Assembly (NCBI RefSeq): GCF_023278185.1 | Contig: NZ_CP066356.1 | Location: 5,510,001 to 5,574,000, forward strand | Direction of reading: 5' to 3' | Length of the DNA: 64,000 nt | From: Bradyrhizobium elkanii USDA 76 | GTDB taxonomy: Bacteria; Pseudomonadota; Alphaproteobacteria; Rhizobiales; Xanthobacteraceae | In this document: positions 52,441 to 62,412 of the stretch, in pieces | How positions within the stretch are numbered: the first letter of the stretch is position 1 | How the letters are laid out: each line of letters opens with the position of its first letter | Notes under the pieces: generated by a model | What the model saw: the letters and a program-made list of their open reading frames with translations, nothing else | Database searches by the model: none | What the model was told of the DNA's origin: nothing | Made by a program: the position numbers and the translations under genes

Positions 52441-53487
52441 CTACTCCGCCGCCGCGGCGCGCGCATGCGCGTTACGCGGAACGTCGCCATGGGTGCGGTC
52501 GAGGTCGCGCGACAACAGCCGTCCCGCGGCACCCGAGGCGCGGTTGACGAGCTCGAGATAGACCTTCGTGACGCGCGAGAAGTGGTTGTAGATGATCACG
52601 GCCGGGATCGCCGCGACGAGTCCGATCGCGGTCGCGAGCAGCGCTTCCGCGATGCCCGGCGCCACCACGGCAAGGTTCGTCGTCTGCGACTTCGAGATGC
52701 CGATGAAGCTGTTCATGATGCCCCAGACGGTGCCGAACAGGCCGACAAAGGGCGACGTCGCGCCGATGGTCGCGAGCAGGCCCATGCCGATGCGGATCTT
52801 GCGGGCTTCGGCGCGCACGATCTCGGCGAAGCTCGACGCCGCGCGCTCCTTGATGCCGCTGTCGCTCGAGATGCCCGCCGACAGGCGCCCCTCGCGCATC
52901 GCAGCCGCGATGAACGACGACAGCACGCTGCCCTTGGCGCCGAGCGCGAACTGCGCTTCGGCCAGCGACCGCGATTCAGCGATCTTGGCCAGCGCGCCAC
53001 GCAGCTTGCGCTGCGCTACGGTCAGCTCGACCATCTTGGCGATGAATACGGTCCAGGTCACGAGCGAGGCGAAAGCGAGACCAAGCATCACCGCCTTCAC
53101 GATGATGTCGGCGTTCAAGAACATATTCCACGGCGACAATTCGTGCAGGCCGGTCGAGGTCGACTTCAGCGACTTGCTGTCGCCGCTCGCGGGCGCAGCC
53201 AGGGACGCCTCGTTCGCCGTCGGAGCCGGAGCTGCCGCGGCAGGGGTCGGCGCGGCCTGCGCCTGCGCCGCCGCTTGTGCCGGCTGGGCGGCCACCGGCG
53301 CGGCTTGGGCAGCTGCCGCAGGCTGGGCTGCCGCCGGCTGGGCTGCGGGTGCGGGCTGAGGCCGGGTCACGGGCGCGGGCTGCGCTACAGGCGCCGTTTG
53401 CTGCTGCGCCGAAGACGGCGCGGCCAGCATCAGCATCGCCAGCGAGGCGATCATGGCGGATGCAACGGGGAACTTGAATGTCATCAT
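52441..53487 (-). CDS. exbB: ExbB biopolymer transport protein with long periplasmic-side extension
   Basis: 348 residues. A signal-like N-terminus (VASAMIASLAMLMLAAPSSA) leads into a ~90-residue stretch rich in Ala, Pro and Gln, then the three-helix MotA/TolQ/ExbB core (about 130-335) with SPFVGLFGTVWGIMNSFIGI and GIAEALLATAIGLVAAIPAV. The low-complexity extension is usual in alphaproteobacterial ExbB. It works with ExbD and TonB. It lies 3 bp after the piuC stop. Confidence 0.93.
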   Translation of the reverse strand: MMTFKFPVASAMIASLAMLMLAAPSSAQQQTAPVAQPAPVTRPQPAPAAQPAAAQPAAAAQAAPVAAQPAQAAAQAQAAPTPAAAAPAPTANEASLAAPASGDSKSLKSTSTGLHELSPWNMFLNADIIVKAVMLGLAFASLVTWTVFIAKMVELTVAQRKLRGALAKIAESRSLAEAQFALGAKGSVLSSFIAAAMREGRLSAGISSDSGIKERAASSFAEIVRAEARKIRIGMGLLATIGATSPFVGLFGTVWGIMNSFIGISKSQTTNLAVVAPGIAEALLATAIGLVAAIPAVIIYNHFSRVTKVYLELVNRASGAAGRLLSRDLDRTHGDVPRNAHARAAAAE

Positions 53488-53490
53488 CAG

Positions 53491-54180
53491 TTACACTTCA
53501 GCCCAGTGACGGATCAGGTTGTGATAAATCCCGGTCAATTTGACCGTTTCGGGGTCATCGCGCCCCAGCCGCTCCACCAGAGCCTGGATCGCTGTATCGA
53601 GATCGAAGATCAGGCTGCGCGCGTGTGCATCCCGTACCATGCTCTGCAGCCAGAAAAAAGACGCTACCCGCGTCCCCCGCGTAACCGGCGTGACCAGATG
53701 CAAGCTGGAAGCAGGATAAACTACCAGATCGCCCGCCGGCAGCTTGATTTCATGGGATCCGTAGAGGTCTTCGATGACGAGCTCGCCGCCGTCGTAGTCC
53801 TCCGGCTCCGATAAAAACAGCGTGACCGAGAGGTCGGTGCGGATCCTCATGCCGGTCAGCCTGTCGCCGCGCACCGCATTGTCGACGTGCAGGCCGAAAT
53901 GGTGCCCGTCGCTGGCGGCATAGCGGTTGAACAAGGGTGGAAAGATTCTAAGCGGGATTGCCGCCGAGATGAAGCGCGGGCTCGCCGACAGCGCCGACAG
54001 GATGCGGGTGCCGAGCTGCCGCGCGACCTCGCTGTCGGGCGGCAGCTGCTCGTTGCGCTTGACCATCGCGGATGCGGCGCCGGCAGTCGAGCGGCCGTCT
54101 TCCCATTCGGCTTGCTCCATGATGCGGCGGAAGTCCGCCACATCAGCCTTGCTCAATACGTTGGGAACACAGACCAGCAT
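53491..54180 (-). CDS. piuC: Fe(II)/2-oxoglutarate-dependent hydroxylase (PKHX type, PiuC-like)
   Basis: 229 residues from the ATG at 54180; a longer open frame upstream only overlaps the receptor gene and is not used. Iron ligands are His98 and Asp100 in FGLHVDNAV and His161 in SSLHLVTPV; Arg171 in [10 protein letters not shown] is the likely 2-oxoglutarate ligand. The family accompanies TonB-dependent siderophore receptors, and PiuC is known from Pseudomonas. The substrate is not established. It starts 21 bp after the receptor stop, in one operon with exbB, exbD and tonB. Confidence 0.92.
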   Translation of the reverse strand: MLVCVPNVLSKADVADFRRIMEQAEWEDGRSTAGAASAMVKRNEQLPPDSEVARQLGTRILSALSASPRFISAAIPLRIFPPLFNRYAASDGHHFGLHVDNAVRGDRLTGMRIRTDLSVTLFLSEPEDYDGGELVIEDLYGSHEIKLPAGDLVVYPASSLHLVTPVTRGTRVASFFWLQSMVRDAHARSLIFDLDTAIQALVERLGRDDPETVKLTGIYHNLIRHWAEV

Positions 54181-54200
54181 CTGTCGCCGCGAAGCCTCCG

Positions 54201-56768
54201 TCAGTAACGCGCAGAAACAACCAGATACGCGGCGCGTCCCGGCGCTTCGAGTACGAACGGCGCCGCGCTCTGGTACAGCGCGTCGTAGTAGCGCTTGTCG
54301 AAGATGTTGTTGACGAACAGCTTCATCGTCCAGTGCTTGTCGATCTTTGCTTCGGCAAAGGCGTCGAAGCGCCAGTAGCTCGGGATCGAGGTGCCCTGGT
54401 TGGCCGCGAGCAGCGTACCGCCATAGACCTTCGAGCGGTACACCGCCTGACCGCCAACCTCCCACATGTCGGTGAGTTGGTACTTGGTCAGCATGCTGAA
54501 CGACTGGTGCGCGACGTTGGCGAGCGGCAGTCCGACATTGCTGGAGTACAGGATGGTGTTGGCCGGCGGCGCCAGCGACCTCGTCACTGCCGACTGCATC
54601 AGCACGAGACCGCCGAACACGCTCCATTTGTCGGTGATCTTGCCGCCGACGCCGAGATCGATGCCGCGGATGCGGTAGGCCGCGCCCGCGGTGATGCAGG
54701 AGATATTGCCGGTCGTCCCGGTCGGATAGGAGCAGCCGAGCGCCGCGGCCGCGGTTGCGTTGTTCACGTTCTGCGATTCGCGCGCATTTTCCTTCTCGGT
54801 CTGGAACAGCGCCGCCGTCACCAGCAGATGACGATCGAACAATTCCCACTTGGTGCCGACTTCGATCGCCTTGTTCTTTTCCGGCCCAAAGATTTGGGTA
54901 TTGCCACCGTTCAGCACGGGAGACAGGCCGCCATACGCAGTGCTGGTGCCGTCGAACTCGGCGCCGACAGGGTTCGACGAGGTCGCATAGGCCGCATAGA
55001 CGCTGCCGTTCGGCAACGGCTTCAACGTGAGGCCGAGGTTGAAGTTCGGCATCCCGAAGTCGGCCGATTGACTGCCGAATGTGGTCCTGTTGCCCGACGT
55101 CAGATATCCGGACGTGTTGATCTTGTAGTCGTCGTAGCGGATGCCGCCATTGAGGATCACGAAGTCATTGTAGTTCGCGGTATCCATGATGTAGCCGCTG
55201 GTGGTGTCGATCCCGATCTTGGTCGGCATCCCGGACAGCCCCGACGGAATCGGGAATGGAATGTTGGTGTATTGCGGATTGAACACGCTGACGCCCGAGA
55301 GCGATCCGCTTCCCGTGAAGGCCGACGTGCCGGTCGTTATTTCCGAGCTCAGGCCGAGATATCTGTCGATCGAGGACCGCTCGTTGTCGTATTCGACGCC
55401 GGCCGTCGTCGTGTGCTTGAAGCCGAGCCCGTCGACCGACTTGTAGGTCGCCTCGGTCTGGTTGGCGAACACGTCGGTGACCTGGTAGCGGCTTTGCGGA
55501 TTGGCGCTCAGCGTATACGCCGTGAACGGAGCGCCCGCGGCCAGCGTCGGCGCTTCCGGCAGCGTGCCGATGTAGTTCTGGGTCGAACGCGATTCCCGGA
55601 TCTTGTTGCTGACCACGAGGTCCGGCGTGATCTGCACCTCGGCGTTGATCGTACCGATGTCCTGCCCGGTCCTGAAGAAGTCGCGATTGACGAAGCCGTA
55701 GAAATTGTTGCGGTTGACGCCGAAATCCGGAAACGGACCGCCGGCCGTGCTCGCGGTGCTCGGCCGATAGTACGGCACGCCGAAATCCGGGATGCCGGTG
55801 AGCTCGGTGTGGATGTAGTTGCCGGTGATCTTCACCGCGTCGACCGGCTTCCACGTGCCGGCGACGAACGCGCCGTTGCGGTCGTCGGTGATATAGCTGC
55901 GGCCGGCGACGCCGGCATCCTGGAACAGGCCGCCGGCGCGGATCGCCAGCGTCGGGCTGATCACCTGGTTGACGTCGAGCGTCACGCGCTTGGTGCGATC
56001 GGTGCCGAACGTGGTGTCCATGTTGTAGAAGCTGTTCTGCGTCGTCGCCTGCTTGGTGACGATGTTGATCGCGCCGCCGGTGGTGCCGCGGCCCGCAAAG
56101 GACGAGCCCGGGCCGCGCAGGATCTCGACCTGCTCGGTGAAGAAGTTCTCGCGGACGCTGACGCCGGAGTCGCGCACGCCGTCGATGAAGATGTCGTTGC
56201 GCGCGTCGAAGCCGCGGATGAAGAAGCGGTCGCCGAACGCATTGCCGCCCTCGCCCGTGCCGAGCGTGACGCCGGCCGTCGACAGGATCGCCGACTTCAG
56301 CGATGTGGCGTTCTTGTCTTCGAGCACGTCCTTGGTCAGCACCGTGACCGATTTCGGCGTGTTCAAGATCGGCTCGGGATATTTCCCGGACGACTGCAAA
56401 CGGTCGCCCTTGTACGGCGCGGCCGGATCCGCATAGGGATCGCGGTCGGCGGGAAGACCGCCGGCGTTGGGAAACGGCACCGGCGCCTGCTGTGCCTGCT
56501 GGTTGTTGCGACGCGCGGCGCGGCGCAACGCGTTGCGGGCACGGACCTGGTCCGCAGTGGGCTTTGACGTCACGGGCCGCGGGCGAGCGACCGGGGCATC
56601 GACATTCACCGGCGGCAGGTTGGATTGCTGCGCTTCGGCCCCCGAAAACGACGCCACCGCGATCAGGCTCGCGACTGCGGAGACCTTCGTGGCGGAATAA
56701 CCGGTGTCATCAGCCGAACCGATCGCTGCATCAAAGCGCAGCGATCTCGGCGCCTTCATATTGCTCAT
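54201..56768 (-). CDS. TonB-dependent siderophore receptor (Fiu/FhuE-like)
   Basis: 855 residues with a signal-like N-terminus and cleavage near GAEAQQ. An unusual Arg/Gln/Pro-rich stretch of about 60 residues precedes the plug ([60 protein letters not shown]). The 22-strand barrel ends in [10 protein letters not shown] with an aromatic terminal residue. It imports a ferric siderophore, probably of catecholate or related type, using the TonB system encoded downstream. The promoter region carries repeated TTCTAA half-sites like the rhizobial Irr box. Confidence 0.93.
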   Translation of the reverse strand: MSNMKAPRSLRFDAAIGSADDTGYSATKVSAVASLIAVASFSGAEAQQSNLPPVNVDAPVARPRPVTSKPTADQVRARNALRRAARRNNQQAQQAPVPFPNAGGLPADRDPYADPAAPYKGDRLQSSGKYPEPILNTPKSVTVLTKDVLEDKNATSLKSAILSTAGVTLGTGEGGNAFGDRFFIRGFDARNDIFIDGVRDSGVSVRENFFTEQVEILRGPGSSFAGRGTTGGAINIVTKQATTQNSFYNMDTTFGTDRTKRVTLDVNQVISPTLAIRAGGLFQDAGVAGRSYITDDRNGAFVAGTWKPVDAVKITGNYIHTELTGIPDFGVPYYRPSTASTAGGPFPDFGVNRNNFYGFVNRDFFRTGQDIGTINAEVQITPDLVVSNKIRESRSTQNYIGTLPEAPTLAAGAPFTAYTLSANPQSRYQVTDVFANQTEATYKSVDGLGFKHTTTAGVEYDNERSSIDRYLGLSSEITTGTSAFTGSGSLSGVSVFNPQYTNIPFPIPSGLSGMPTKIGIDTTSGYIMDTANYNDFVILNGGIRYDDYKINTSGYLTSGNRTTFGSQSADFGMPNFNLGLTLKPLPNGSVYAAYATSSNPVGAEFDGTSTAYGGLSPVLNGGNTQIFGPEKNKAIEVGTKWELFDRHLLVTAALFQTEKENARESQNVNNATAAAALGCSYPTGTTGNISCITAGAAYRIRGIDLGVGGKITDKWSVFGGLVLMQSAVTRSLAPPANTILYSSNVGLPLANVAHQSFSMLTKYQLTDMWEVGGQAVYRSKVYGGTLLAANQGTSIPSYWRFDAFAEAKIDKHWTMKLFVNNIFDKRYYDALYQSAAPFVLEAPGRAAYLVVSARY

Positions 56769-56906
56769 GTCTTGCTCGCCCCAGAAAAGTCAGCCCGTTC
56801 GCGGAATGAAGCTGCGACGAACTGTCTCTTTCGGTTATCGAGCGTGAGTTTTTTTATCAATGCGACGAGCGCAACAATCGGCTTGAATCGCCCCAATTCA
56901 AAGCGA

Positions 56907-56970
56907 TTCTAATCTGCGGTTTGAAATCGTTCTAAACTAGAGTTTTTAAGCGTTCTAATAATCGTTCTAA
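56907..56970 (+). promoter_or_regulatory. Array of four TTCTAA half-sites (iron control element-like)
   Basis: TTCTAA occurs at 56907-56912, 56930-56935, 56953-56958 and 56965-56970, spaced 23, 23 and 12 bp, near-helical phasing. The second is in TTTGAAATCGTTCTAAA, close to the rhizobial Irr box TTTAGAA-N3-TTCTAAA (recalled consensus). The array is 139-203 bp upstream of the receptor start, in an AT-rich stretch, and suggests iron control of the operon. Confidence 0.55.
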
Positions 56971-57026
56971 ATCGGTGCTTCCCGTCATTGGCCGCCGCTT
57001 GCGGTGCTGTCCATGCGTCCACGCGA

Positions 57027-57278
57027 TCACTCGGCACTTGGTGGCTTCATCAGCGAAAACAGCTCGTCGATCGTCCGCTGCGCGACCTGCCGCACGCTGT
57101 CGCTGTTCTCAAGGCCGGCGATATTGACGCCGTTGACGACCGCTTTGATCTCGTCGCGGAAGTCGGTGAGAAAACGCAGCGGGTCCCGCTGCTCGTTGGC
57201 GACGCGCGCGATCAATCCGGTGACCAGGATCTGGCATGCCATCATGCGCCCGTTCAACTCATCCATCGCGGCCCTCAT
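57027..57278 (-). CDS. Small conserved protein of unknown function
   Basis: 83 residues from an ATG at 57278 preceded by GAGAGG (the frame is open to 57341; 57266 is a further option). Entirely helical and soluble: MACQILVTGLIARVANEQRD, FLTDFRDEIKAVVNGVNIAG, TIDELFSLMKPPSAE. Nothing catalytic is seen. It lies between the iron promoter region and the MarR gene, same strand as both. Role unknown. Confidence 0.6.
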   Translation of the reverse strand: MRAAMDELNGRMMACQILVTGLIARVANEQRDPLRFLTDFRDEIKAVVNGVNIAGLENSDSVRQVAQRTIDELFSLMKPPSAE

Positions 57279-57392
57279 CCTCTCGCATCGTCGCTGCGCG
57301 ATATGAACGACATCCCGCGGTGTTTCAACCGGGTCGCGCAAGCTGAAACAGATGAACCGATGGAGAGCAGTGTTTGCGCGCGATGAGACGCG

Positions 57393-57854
57393 CTATTTCG
57401 CGGCGATGCGCTCCGCCTCCTCGCCGAGCGCCTTGATGCGATCCTTGACCTCGCGCAGCGTGGCGAGGCCGCTTTCGACATGCTTGTCCGAGACGTCGCG
57501 CAACACGTCGCCGGCGATCGCGTCGCGCAAACTGTCGAGATCGTCGACGAGGCGGCGCCCGCTCCTGGTCAGGAACAGGCGATTGGCACGGCGATCCCTG
57601 GGATCGGGACGGCGTTCGAGCAAGCCATGCTCGACAAGGCGGTCGAGCAGCCGCACCAGCGAGATCGGCTGCAATTCGAGGACGTCGGCGAGATCGACCT
57701 GGGACAGTCCCTCCTGCTCGCGCAAGCGGAAGAGCACGATCCATTGCGCGCGCGTGGTGCCTCGCGCCTTGGCGCGATGATCGATATAATTGCGCAGCAG
57801 CCGGGAACTCTCGACGAGCTGCGCGATAAACTGGCGTTTGAGATCGAGCGACAT
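57393..57854 (-). CDS. MarR-family transcriptional regulator
   Basis: 153 residues from the ATG at 57854. The winged HTH is plain in GLSQVDLADVLELQPISLVR and LLDRLVEHGLLERRPDPRDRR, with flanking dimerisation helices. The frame runs open to 57935, but the extra part crosses the divergent promoter. It is divergent from an RND efflux pump, and an inverted repeat (57904-57927) sits between, so it is likely the pump's local repressor. Confidence 0.9.
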   Translation of the reverse strand: MSLDLKRQFIAQLVESSRLLRNYIDHRAKARGTTRAQWIVLFRLREQEGLSQVDLADVLELQPISLVRLLDRLVEHGLLERRPDPRDRRANRLFLTRSGRRLVDDLDSLRDAIAGDVLRDVSDKHVESGLATLREVKDRIKALGEEAERIAAK

Positions 57855-57903
57855 AGGGGTCCTCGGTGCGTTTCCCAGGCGAAATGTTTCTGCTCGTTTC
57901 TGA

Positions 57904-57927
57904 CCTAAACCTTTCCAAATGTTTAGG
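57904..57927. promoter_or_regulatory. Inverted repeat, candidate MarR operator
   Basis: CCTAAAC and GTTTAGG, perfect 7 bp arms 10 bp apart, lie between the MarR start (57854) and the adaptor start (58037). A second small palindrome, TGTGTTTACACA, is at 57943-57954. Confidence 0.6.
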
Positions 57928-58036
57928 ATTCTCAAGCCTTGGTGTGTTTACACATTAAGTGCACGCATATTATATCCGCAAGCTCTGTGAACCGTTTCGA
58001 TCAGCCTTTATTGTTACGTCGAACCCAAGAGTCCGC

Positions 58037-59206
58037 ATGTCAAAGTCACGCACCATCGGTTGGGTTTTAGTGATCGCTGCGGTCGGCGCCGCCGGTTATT
58101 TCGGCTGGCAGAAACACACGAGCAACCAGCAAGCGGCCGAAGCCGCGCAGAAGCGCTCCGCCCAACGCCCGGCCGTCCCGGTCAAGATCTCGCCGGTCGA
58201 GAAGGCCGACTTCCCGGTCTATCTCACCGGTCTCGGCACCGTGCAGGCATTCAACACCGTCCAGGTCCGCACCCGGGTCGACGGCCAGATCACCAGGATC
58301 GCTTTCAAGGAAGGTCAGTTCGTCAAGGCGGGTGACACGCTGGTCGAGATCGATCCGCGCCCCTATCAGGCGACGCTCGACCAGGCCAAGGCCAAGAAGG
58401 CCCAGGACGAAGCCAATCTCGCCAACGCCAATCTCGACCTGCAGCGTTACACCAAGCTCGGCGAGTTCGCGACGCGTCAGCAACTCGACACCCAGCGCTC
58501 CACGGTGGCTCAGCTGACCGCCCAGATCTCGGCTGACGAGGCCGCCATCTTCAACGCCCAGACCCAGGTGGACTACACCTCCGTCAAATCCCCGATCGAC
58601 GGGATTGTCGGCCTGCGACTGGTCGATATCGGCAACATCGTCAATGCCTCGGCGCAGACCGGCATTGTCACGATCACCCAGATCGAGCCGATCACGGTGA
58701 TCTTCACCGCGCCGGAGGACCAGTTGCCGGATATCAAGGCGGCGCTGGCCGTGGCGCCGCCCAAGACCATTGCCCTGACCACCGACGGCAAGCGGGTGCT
58801 GTCCACCGGAACCCTGGCGCTGATCAACAATCAGGTCGACACGTCAAGCGGGACTGTCCGGCTGAAGGCGGTGTTCGATAACAAGGACCACGCGCTGTGG
58901 CCGGGCCAGTCGGTCTCGACTCGCCTTCTGGTCAGAACCTTGAAGGATGCCACCGTCGTCCCGGATGACGCGGTGCAGCATGGCACCGATGGCCTCTACG
59001 CGTATTCAGTCAATCAGGAGAACAAGGCCGAGCTTCGCAAGATCAAGGTCAGCCAGTCGATCGACGGCAAGTCGGTGATCGACGAGGGCCTGTCGCCCGG
59101 ACAGCAGGTGATCACCGCGGGCCAGTACAAGGTCTCGCCGGGAACCCTGGTGACAACGGCGGTGGCGAGCTCGGATCCGTCCCAGTCGAAGGTTGCGCAG
59201 GAATGA
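58037..59206 (+). CDS. RND efflux periplasmic adaptor (MdtA-like)
   Basis: 389 residues, one N-terminal membrane anchor (IGWVLVIAAVGAAGYFGW) and no lipobox. The adaptor domains are visible: VRTRVDGQITRIAFKEGQFVK in the lipoyl domain, a long coiled hairpin (DQAKAKKAQDEANLANANLD), and VDYTSVKSPIDGIVGLRLVD. It links the inner-membrane pump to an outer-membrane channel that is not encoded here. The frame is open back to 57959, but the ATG at 58037 gives the usual start. It overlaps the pump start by 4 bp. Confidence 0.93.
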   Translation: MSKSRTIGWVLVIAAVGAAGYFGWQKHTSNQQAAEAAQKRSAQRPAVPVKISPVEKADFPVYLTGLGTVQAFNTVQVRTRVDGQITRIAFKEGQFVKAGDTLVEIDPRPYQATLDQAKAKKAQDEANLANANLDLQRYTKLGEFATRQQLDTQRSTVAQLTAQISADEAAIFNAQTQVDYTSVKSPIDGIVGLRLVDIGNIVNASAQTGIVTITQIEPITVIFTAPEDQLPDIKAALAVAPPKTIALTTDGKRVLSTGTLALINNQVDTSSGTVRLKAVFDNKDHALWPGQSVSTRLLVRTLKDATVVPDDAVQHGTDGLYAYSVNQENKAELRKIKVSQSIDGKSVIDEGLSPGQQVITAGQYKVSPGTLVTTAVASSDPSQSKVAQE

Positions 59207-62200
59207 GCGTCGGCGCCGGAATTTCCGCACCATTCATTCGCTTCCCCATCGGCACCTCGCTGCTGATGGCGGGCATCCTGTTCGTCGGCCTCGTCGCCTA
59301 TCCCCTGCTGCCGGTCGCGCCGCTGCCGCAGGTCGACTTCCCCACCATCCAGATCACCGCGACCCTGCCCGGCGCCAGCCCGGAAACGATGGCGACATCG
59401 GTCGCCCAGCCGCTGGAGCGCCAGTTCGCGCAGATCCCGGGCATCGCGCAGATGACCTCGACGAGCTATCTCGGCACGGCGGCGGTCACCATCCAGTTCG
59501 ACCTCAACCGCAGCATCGACGGCGCCGCCAATGACGTGCAGGCCGCCATCAACGCGGCCAGCGGCCAGTTGCCGAAAACCCTTCCCTCGCCGCCGACCTA
59601 CCGCAAGGTCAACCCGGCCGACTCGCCGATCATGCTGCTGTCGGCGACATCGGATACGCTGCCGCTGACGACGGTCAGCGACGCTGTCGACGCCCAGCTG
59701 GCGCAGCAGATCAGCCAGATCTCGGGCGTTGCGCAGGTCATCATCGGCGGCCAGCAGAAGCCGTCGGTTCGCGTCCAGATCGACCCGGCCAAGCTCGTCG
59801 CCAAGGGCCTGTCGCTGGAAGACGTCCGCGCCGCGATCAACATCGCCACCGTCGACAGTCCGAAGGGCAATATCGACGGCGCCACCCGCGCCTATACCAT
59901 CTACGCCAACGACCAGTTGCTCACGGCGAGCCCGTGGAACGACGTCATCATCGCCTACCGCAATGGCGGGCCGCTGCGGATCCGTGACATCGGCCAGGCC
60001 GTCACCGGGCCCGAGGACGCCAAGCAGGCCGCCTGGGCCAACGGCAAGCGCGGCGTATTCCTCGTCATCTTCAAGCAGCCCGGCGCCAACGTCATCGACA
60101 CCGTCGACAAGATCAAGGCGACGCTGCCCCGGCTGGTCGCCGCGATCCCGCCGGCGATCAAGATCGACGTCATCAGCGACCGCACCACCACGATCCGCGC
60201 GGCGGTCGAGGACGTCCAGTTCACCCTGCTGTTGACCATCTTCCTGGTCGTCATGGTGATCTTCGTCTTCCTGCGCAGTTTCTGGGCGACCGTGATCCCG
60301 ACGGTCACGGTGCCATTGGCGCTGCTCGGCGCCTGCGCGCTGATGTGGGTGTTCGGCTACACGCTCGACAATCTGTCGCTGATGGCGCTGACGATCGCGG
60401 TCGGCTTCGTGGTCGACGACGCCATCGTGATGCTGGAGAACATCAGCCGCTACATCGAAGAGGGCGAGAAGCCGATGGCTGCCGCCTTCAAGGGCTCGCA
60501 GGAAATCGGCTTCACCATCGTTTCGATCAGCATCTCGCTGGTCGCGGTGCTGATCCCGCTGCTCCTGATGGGCGGCATCATCGGCCGCCTGTTCCGCGAA
60601 TTCGCGGTAGTGCTGGCGATGACCATCTTCGTCTCGATGTTCGTGTCGCTGACGCTGACCCCGATGATGGCCTCGCGCTTCCTGCGCGCCCACAATGACG
60701 AGAAGCACGGCCGGTTCTACCAGCTCAGCGAGCGCGGCTTCGACGCCATGCTGCGCGGCTATCAGAGCGTGCTCGACCTCGCCTTGCGCTGGAAGTTCAC
60801 GACGTTGATGATCTTCTTCGGGACGCTGGCGCTGTCGGTCTACCTGTTCGTCATCATCCCGAAGGGCTTCTTCCCGCAGCAGGACGTCGGCCTGATCACC
60901 GCGACCTCGGAAGCCAACCAGGACATCTCCTTCGCCGACATGAAGCGGAAGCAGGAGGAGCTCGGCAGGATCGTGCAGCAGGATCCCGCGGTGGCGACGG
61001 TGGCGATGGCGATCGGCGGCAGCGGCCGCGCCGGCAACAACGGCGCGATGTACATCACGCTGAAGCCGCTGAAGGATCGCGACGCCAACGCGCAGCAGGT
61101 CATCGCCCGGCTGCGGCCGAAGCTGGAGAAGGTCGAGGGTGCCCGGCTGTTCATGCAGGCGGCGCAGGACGTCCGCCTCGGCGGCCGCCCGACCCGCACC
61201 CAGTTCGAATTCACGCTGCAGGATGCCAACCTCGCCGAATTGAACGAATGGGCGCCGAAGATTCTCGGCAAGATGCAGACGCTGCCGCAGCTGCGCGACG
61301 TCGCCACCGACCAGCAGACCAACGGCACCACGCTCGAATTGAAGATCAACCGCGACACCGCCTCGCGCTACGGCATCCAGCCGCAACTGATCGACGACAC
61401 GCTCTATGATGCGTTCGGCCAGCGCCAGGTGACGCAGTACTTCACCCAGCTCAACAGCTACCACGTGATCCTCGAGGTGCTGCCGGAGCTGCAGGGCGCG
61501 ATCGACACGCTGAACAATATCTACATCAAGTCGCCGCTGACCGGCGAACAGGTGCCGATCTCGACATTCGCGACCTGGACCAGCGTGCCGGTCCGGCCGC
61601 TCTCGATCAGCCACCAGGGCCAGTTCCCGGCGATCACCATCTCGTTCAACCTGGCGCAGGGTGTTGCGCTCGGACAGGCGACCGAAGCGGTGCAGAAGGC
61701 GATGGTCGATCTTGGCGCGCCGCCAACCCTGAGCTCGAGCTTCCAGGGCACAGCGCAGGCGTTCCAGCAATCGCTGTCGACCGTGCCGCTGTTGATCCTC
61801 GCGGCGCTCGTGGTCGTCTACCTGATCCTCGGCATTCTCTACGAAAGCTACATCCACCCGATCACGATTCTGTCGACGCTGCCGTCGGCCGGCGTCGGCG
61901 CGCTCGCGATCCTGATGGCGGCCGGCTTCGACTTCTCGCTGATCGCGCTGATCGGCATCATCCTGTTGATCGGCATCGTGAAGAAGAACGGCATCATGAT
62001 GGTCGACTTCGCGATCGCGGCCGAGCGCGACCAGCACATGGAGCCGGTGGCGGCGATCCGCCAGGCCGCCCTGCTCCGCTTCCGCCCGATCATGATGACG
62101 ACGATGGCCGCTTTGCTCGGCGGCGTGCCGCTGATGCTCGGGACCGGCACCGGCTCGGAAATCCGCCAGCCGCTCGGCTACGCCATGGTCGGCGGCCTGA

Positions 62201-62355
62201 TCGTCAGCCAGGCGCTGACGCTGTTCACGACGCCGGTCGTCTATCTCTATCTCGACAAGCTCTCCAACGCGTTTGCCAACTGGGGCCGCTCGCCGCCCGC
62301 CGACCACGACGCTGACGACGGCGAGCATGGATCGGTCAAGGAGGCCGCCGAGTGA
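59203..62355 (+). CDS. RND-family multidrug efflux pump (MdtB/MdtC/AcrB type)
   Basis: 1050 residues with 12 transmembrane helices and two large periplasmic loops. The proton-relay acidic pair is in helix 4 (FVVDDAIVMLENISRYIEEG), and the helix 10-12 region carries LIGIVKKNGIMMVDFAIAAE. The Ser/Pro-rich start (ISAPFIRFPIGTSLLMAGIL) and lengths fit the MdtBC subgroup. It overlaps the adaptor gene by 4 bp (ATGA). Substrates are probably hydrophobic or bile-salt-like compounds; regulation by the MarR protein is likely. Confidence 0.94.
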   Translation: MSVGAGISAPFIRFPIGTSLLMAGILFVGLVAYPLLPVAPLPQVDFPTIQITATLPGASPETMATSVAQPLERQFAQIPGIAQMTSTSYLGTAAVTIQFDLNRSIDGAANDVQAAINAASGQLPKTLPSPPTYRKVNPADSPIMLLSATSDTLPLTTVSDAVDAQLAQQISQISGVAQVIIGGQQKPSVRVQIDPAKLVAKGLSLEDVRAAINIATVDSPKGNIDGATRAYTIYANDQLLTASPWNDVIIAYRNGGPLRIRDIGQAVTGPEDAKQAAWANGKRGVFLVIFKQPGANVIDTVDKIKATLPRLVAAIPPAIKIDVISDRTTTIRAAVEDVQFTLLLTIFLVVMVIFVFLRSFWATVIPTVTVPLALLGACALMWVFGYTLDNLSLMALTIAVGFVVDDAIVMLENISRYIEEGEKPMAAAFKGSQEIGFTIVSISISLVAVLIPLLLMGGIIGRLFREFAVVLAMTIFVSMFVSLTLTPMMASRFLRAHNDEKHGRFYQLSERGFDAMLRGYQSVLDLALRWKFTTLMIFFGTLALSVYLFVIIPKGFFPQQDVGLITATSEANQDISFADMKRKQEELGRIVQQDPAVATVAMAIGGSGRAGNNGAMYITLKPLKDRDANAQQVIARLRPKLEKVEGARLFMQAAQDVRLGGRPTRTQFEFTLQDANLAELNEWAPKILGKMQTLPQLRDVATDQQTNGTTLELKINRDTASRYGIQPQLIDDTLYDAFGQRQVTQYFTQLNSYHVILEVLPELQGAIDTLNNIYIKSPLTGEQVPISTFATWTSVPVRPLSISHQGQFPAITISFNLAQGVALGQATEAVQKAMVDLGAPPTLSSSFQGTAQAFQQSLSTVPLLILAALVVVYLILGILYESYIHPITILSTLPSAGVGALAILMAAGFDFSLIALIGIILLIGIVKKNGIMMVDFAIAAERDQHMEPVAAIRQAALLRFRPIMMTTMAALLGGVPLMLGTGTGSEIRQPLGYAMVGGLIVSQALTLFTTPVVYLYLDKLSNAFANWGRSPPADHDADDGEHGSVKEAAE

Positions 62356-62412
62356 CTTGACTTTGCCGGCATCACGGCACATCCGAAAGATGTCCATTTC
62401 GGAGCCGGTACC

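Noticed and set aside
54181..54849. Extended N-terminus of PiuC reading into the receptor gene
   Set aside because: The extension is out-of-frame receptor DNA; the hydroxylase family begins at the ATG at 54180.
54333..56567. 744-residue open frame opposite the siderophore receptor
   Set aside because: Shadow of the receptor gene; no family features.
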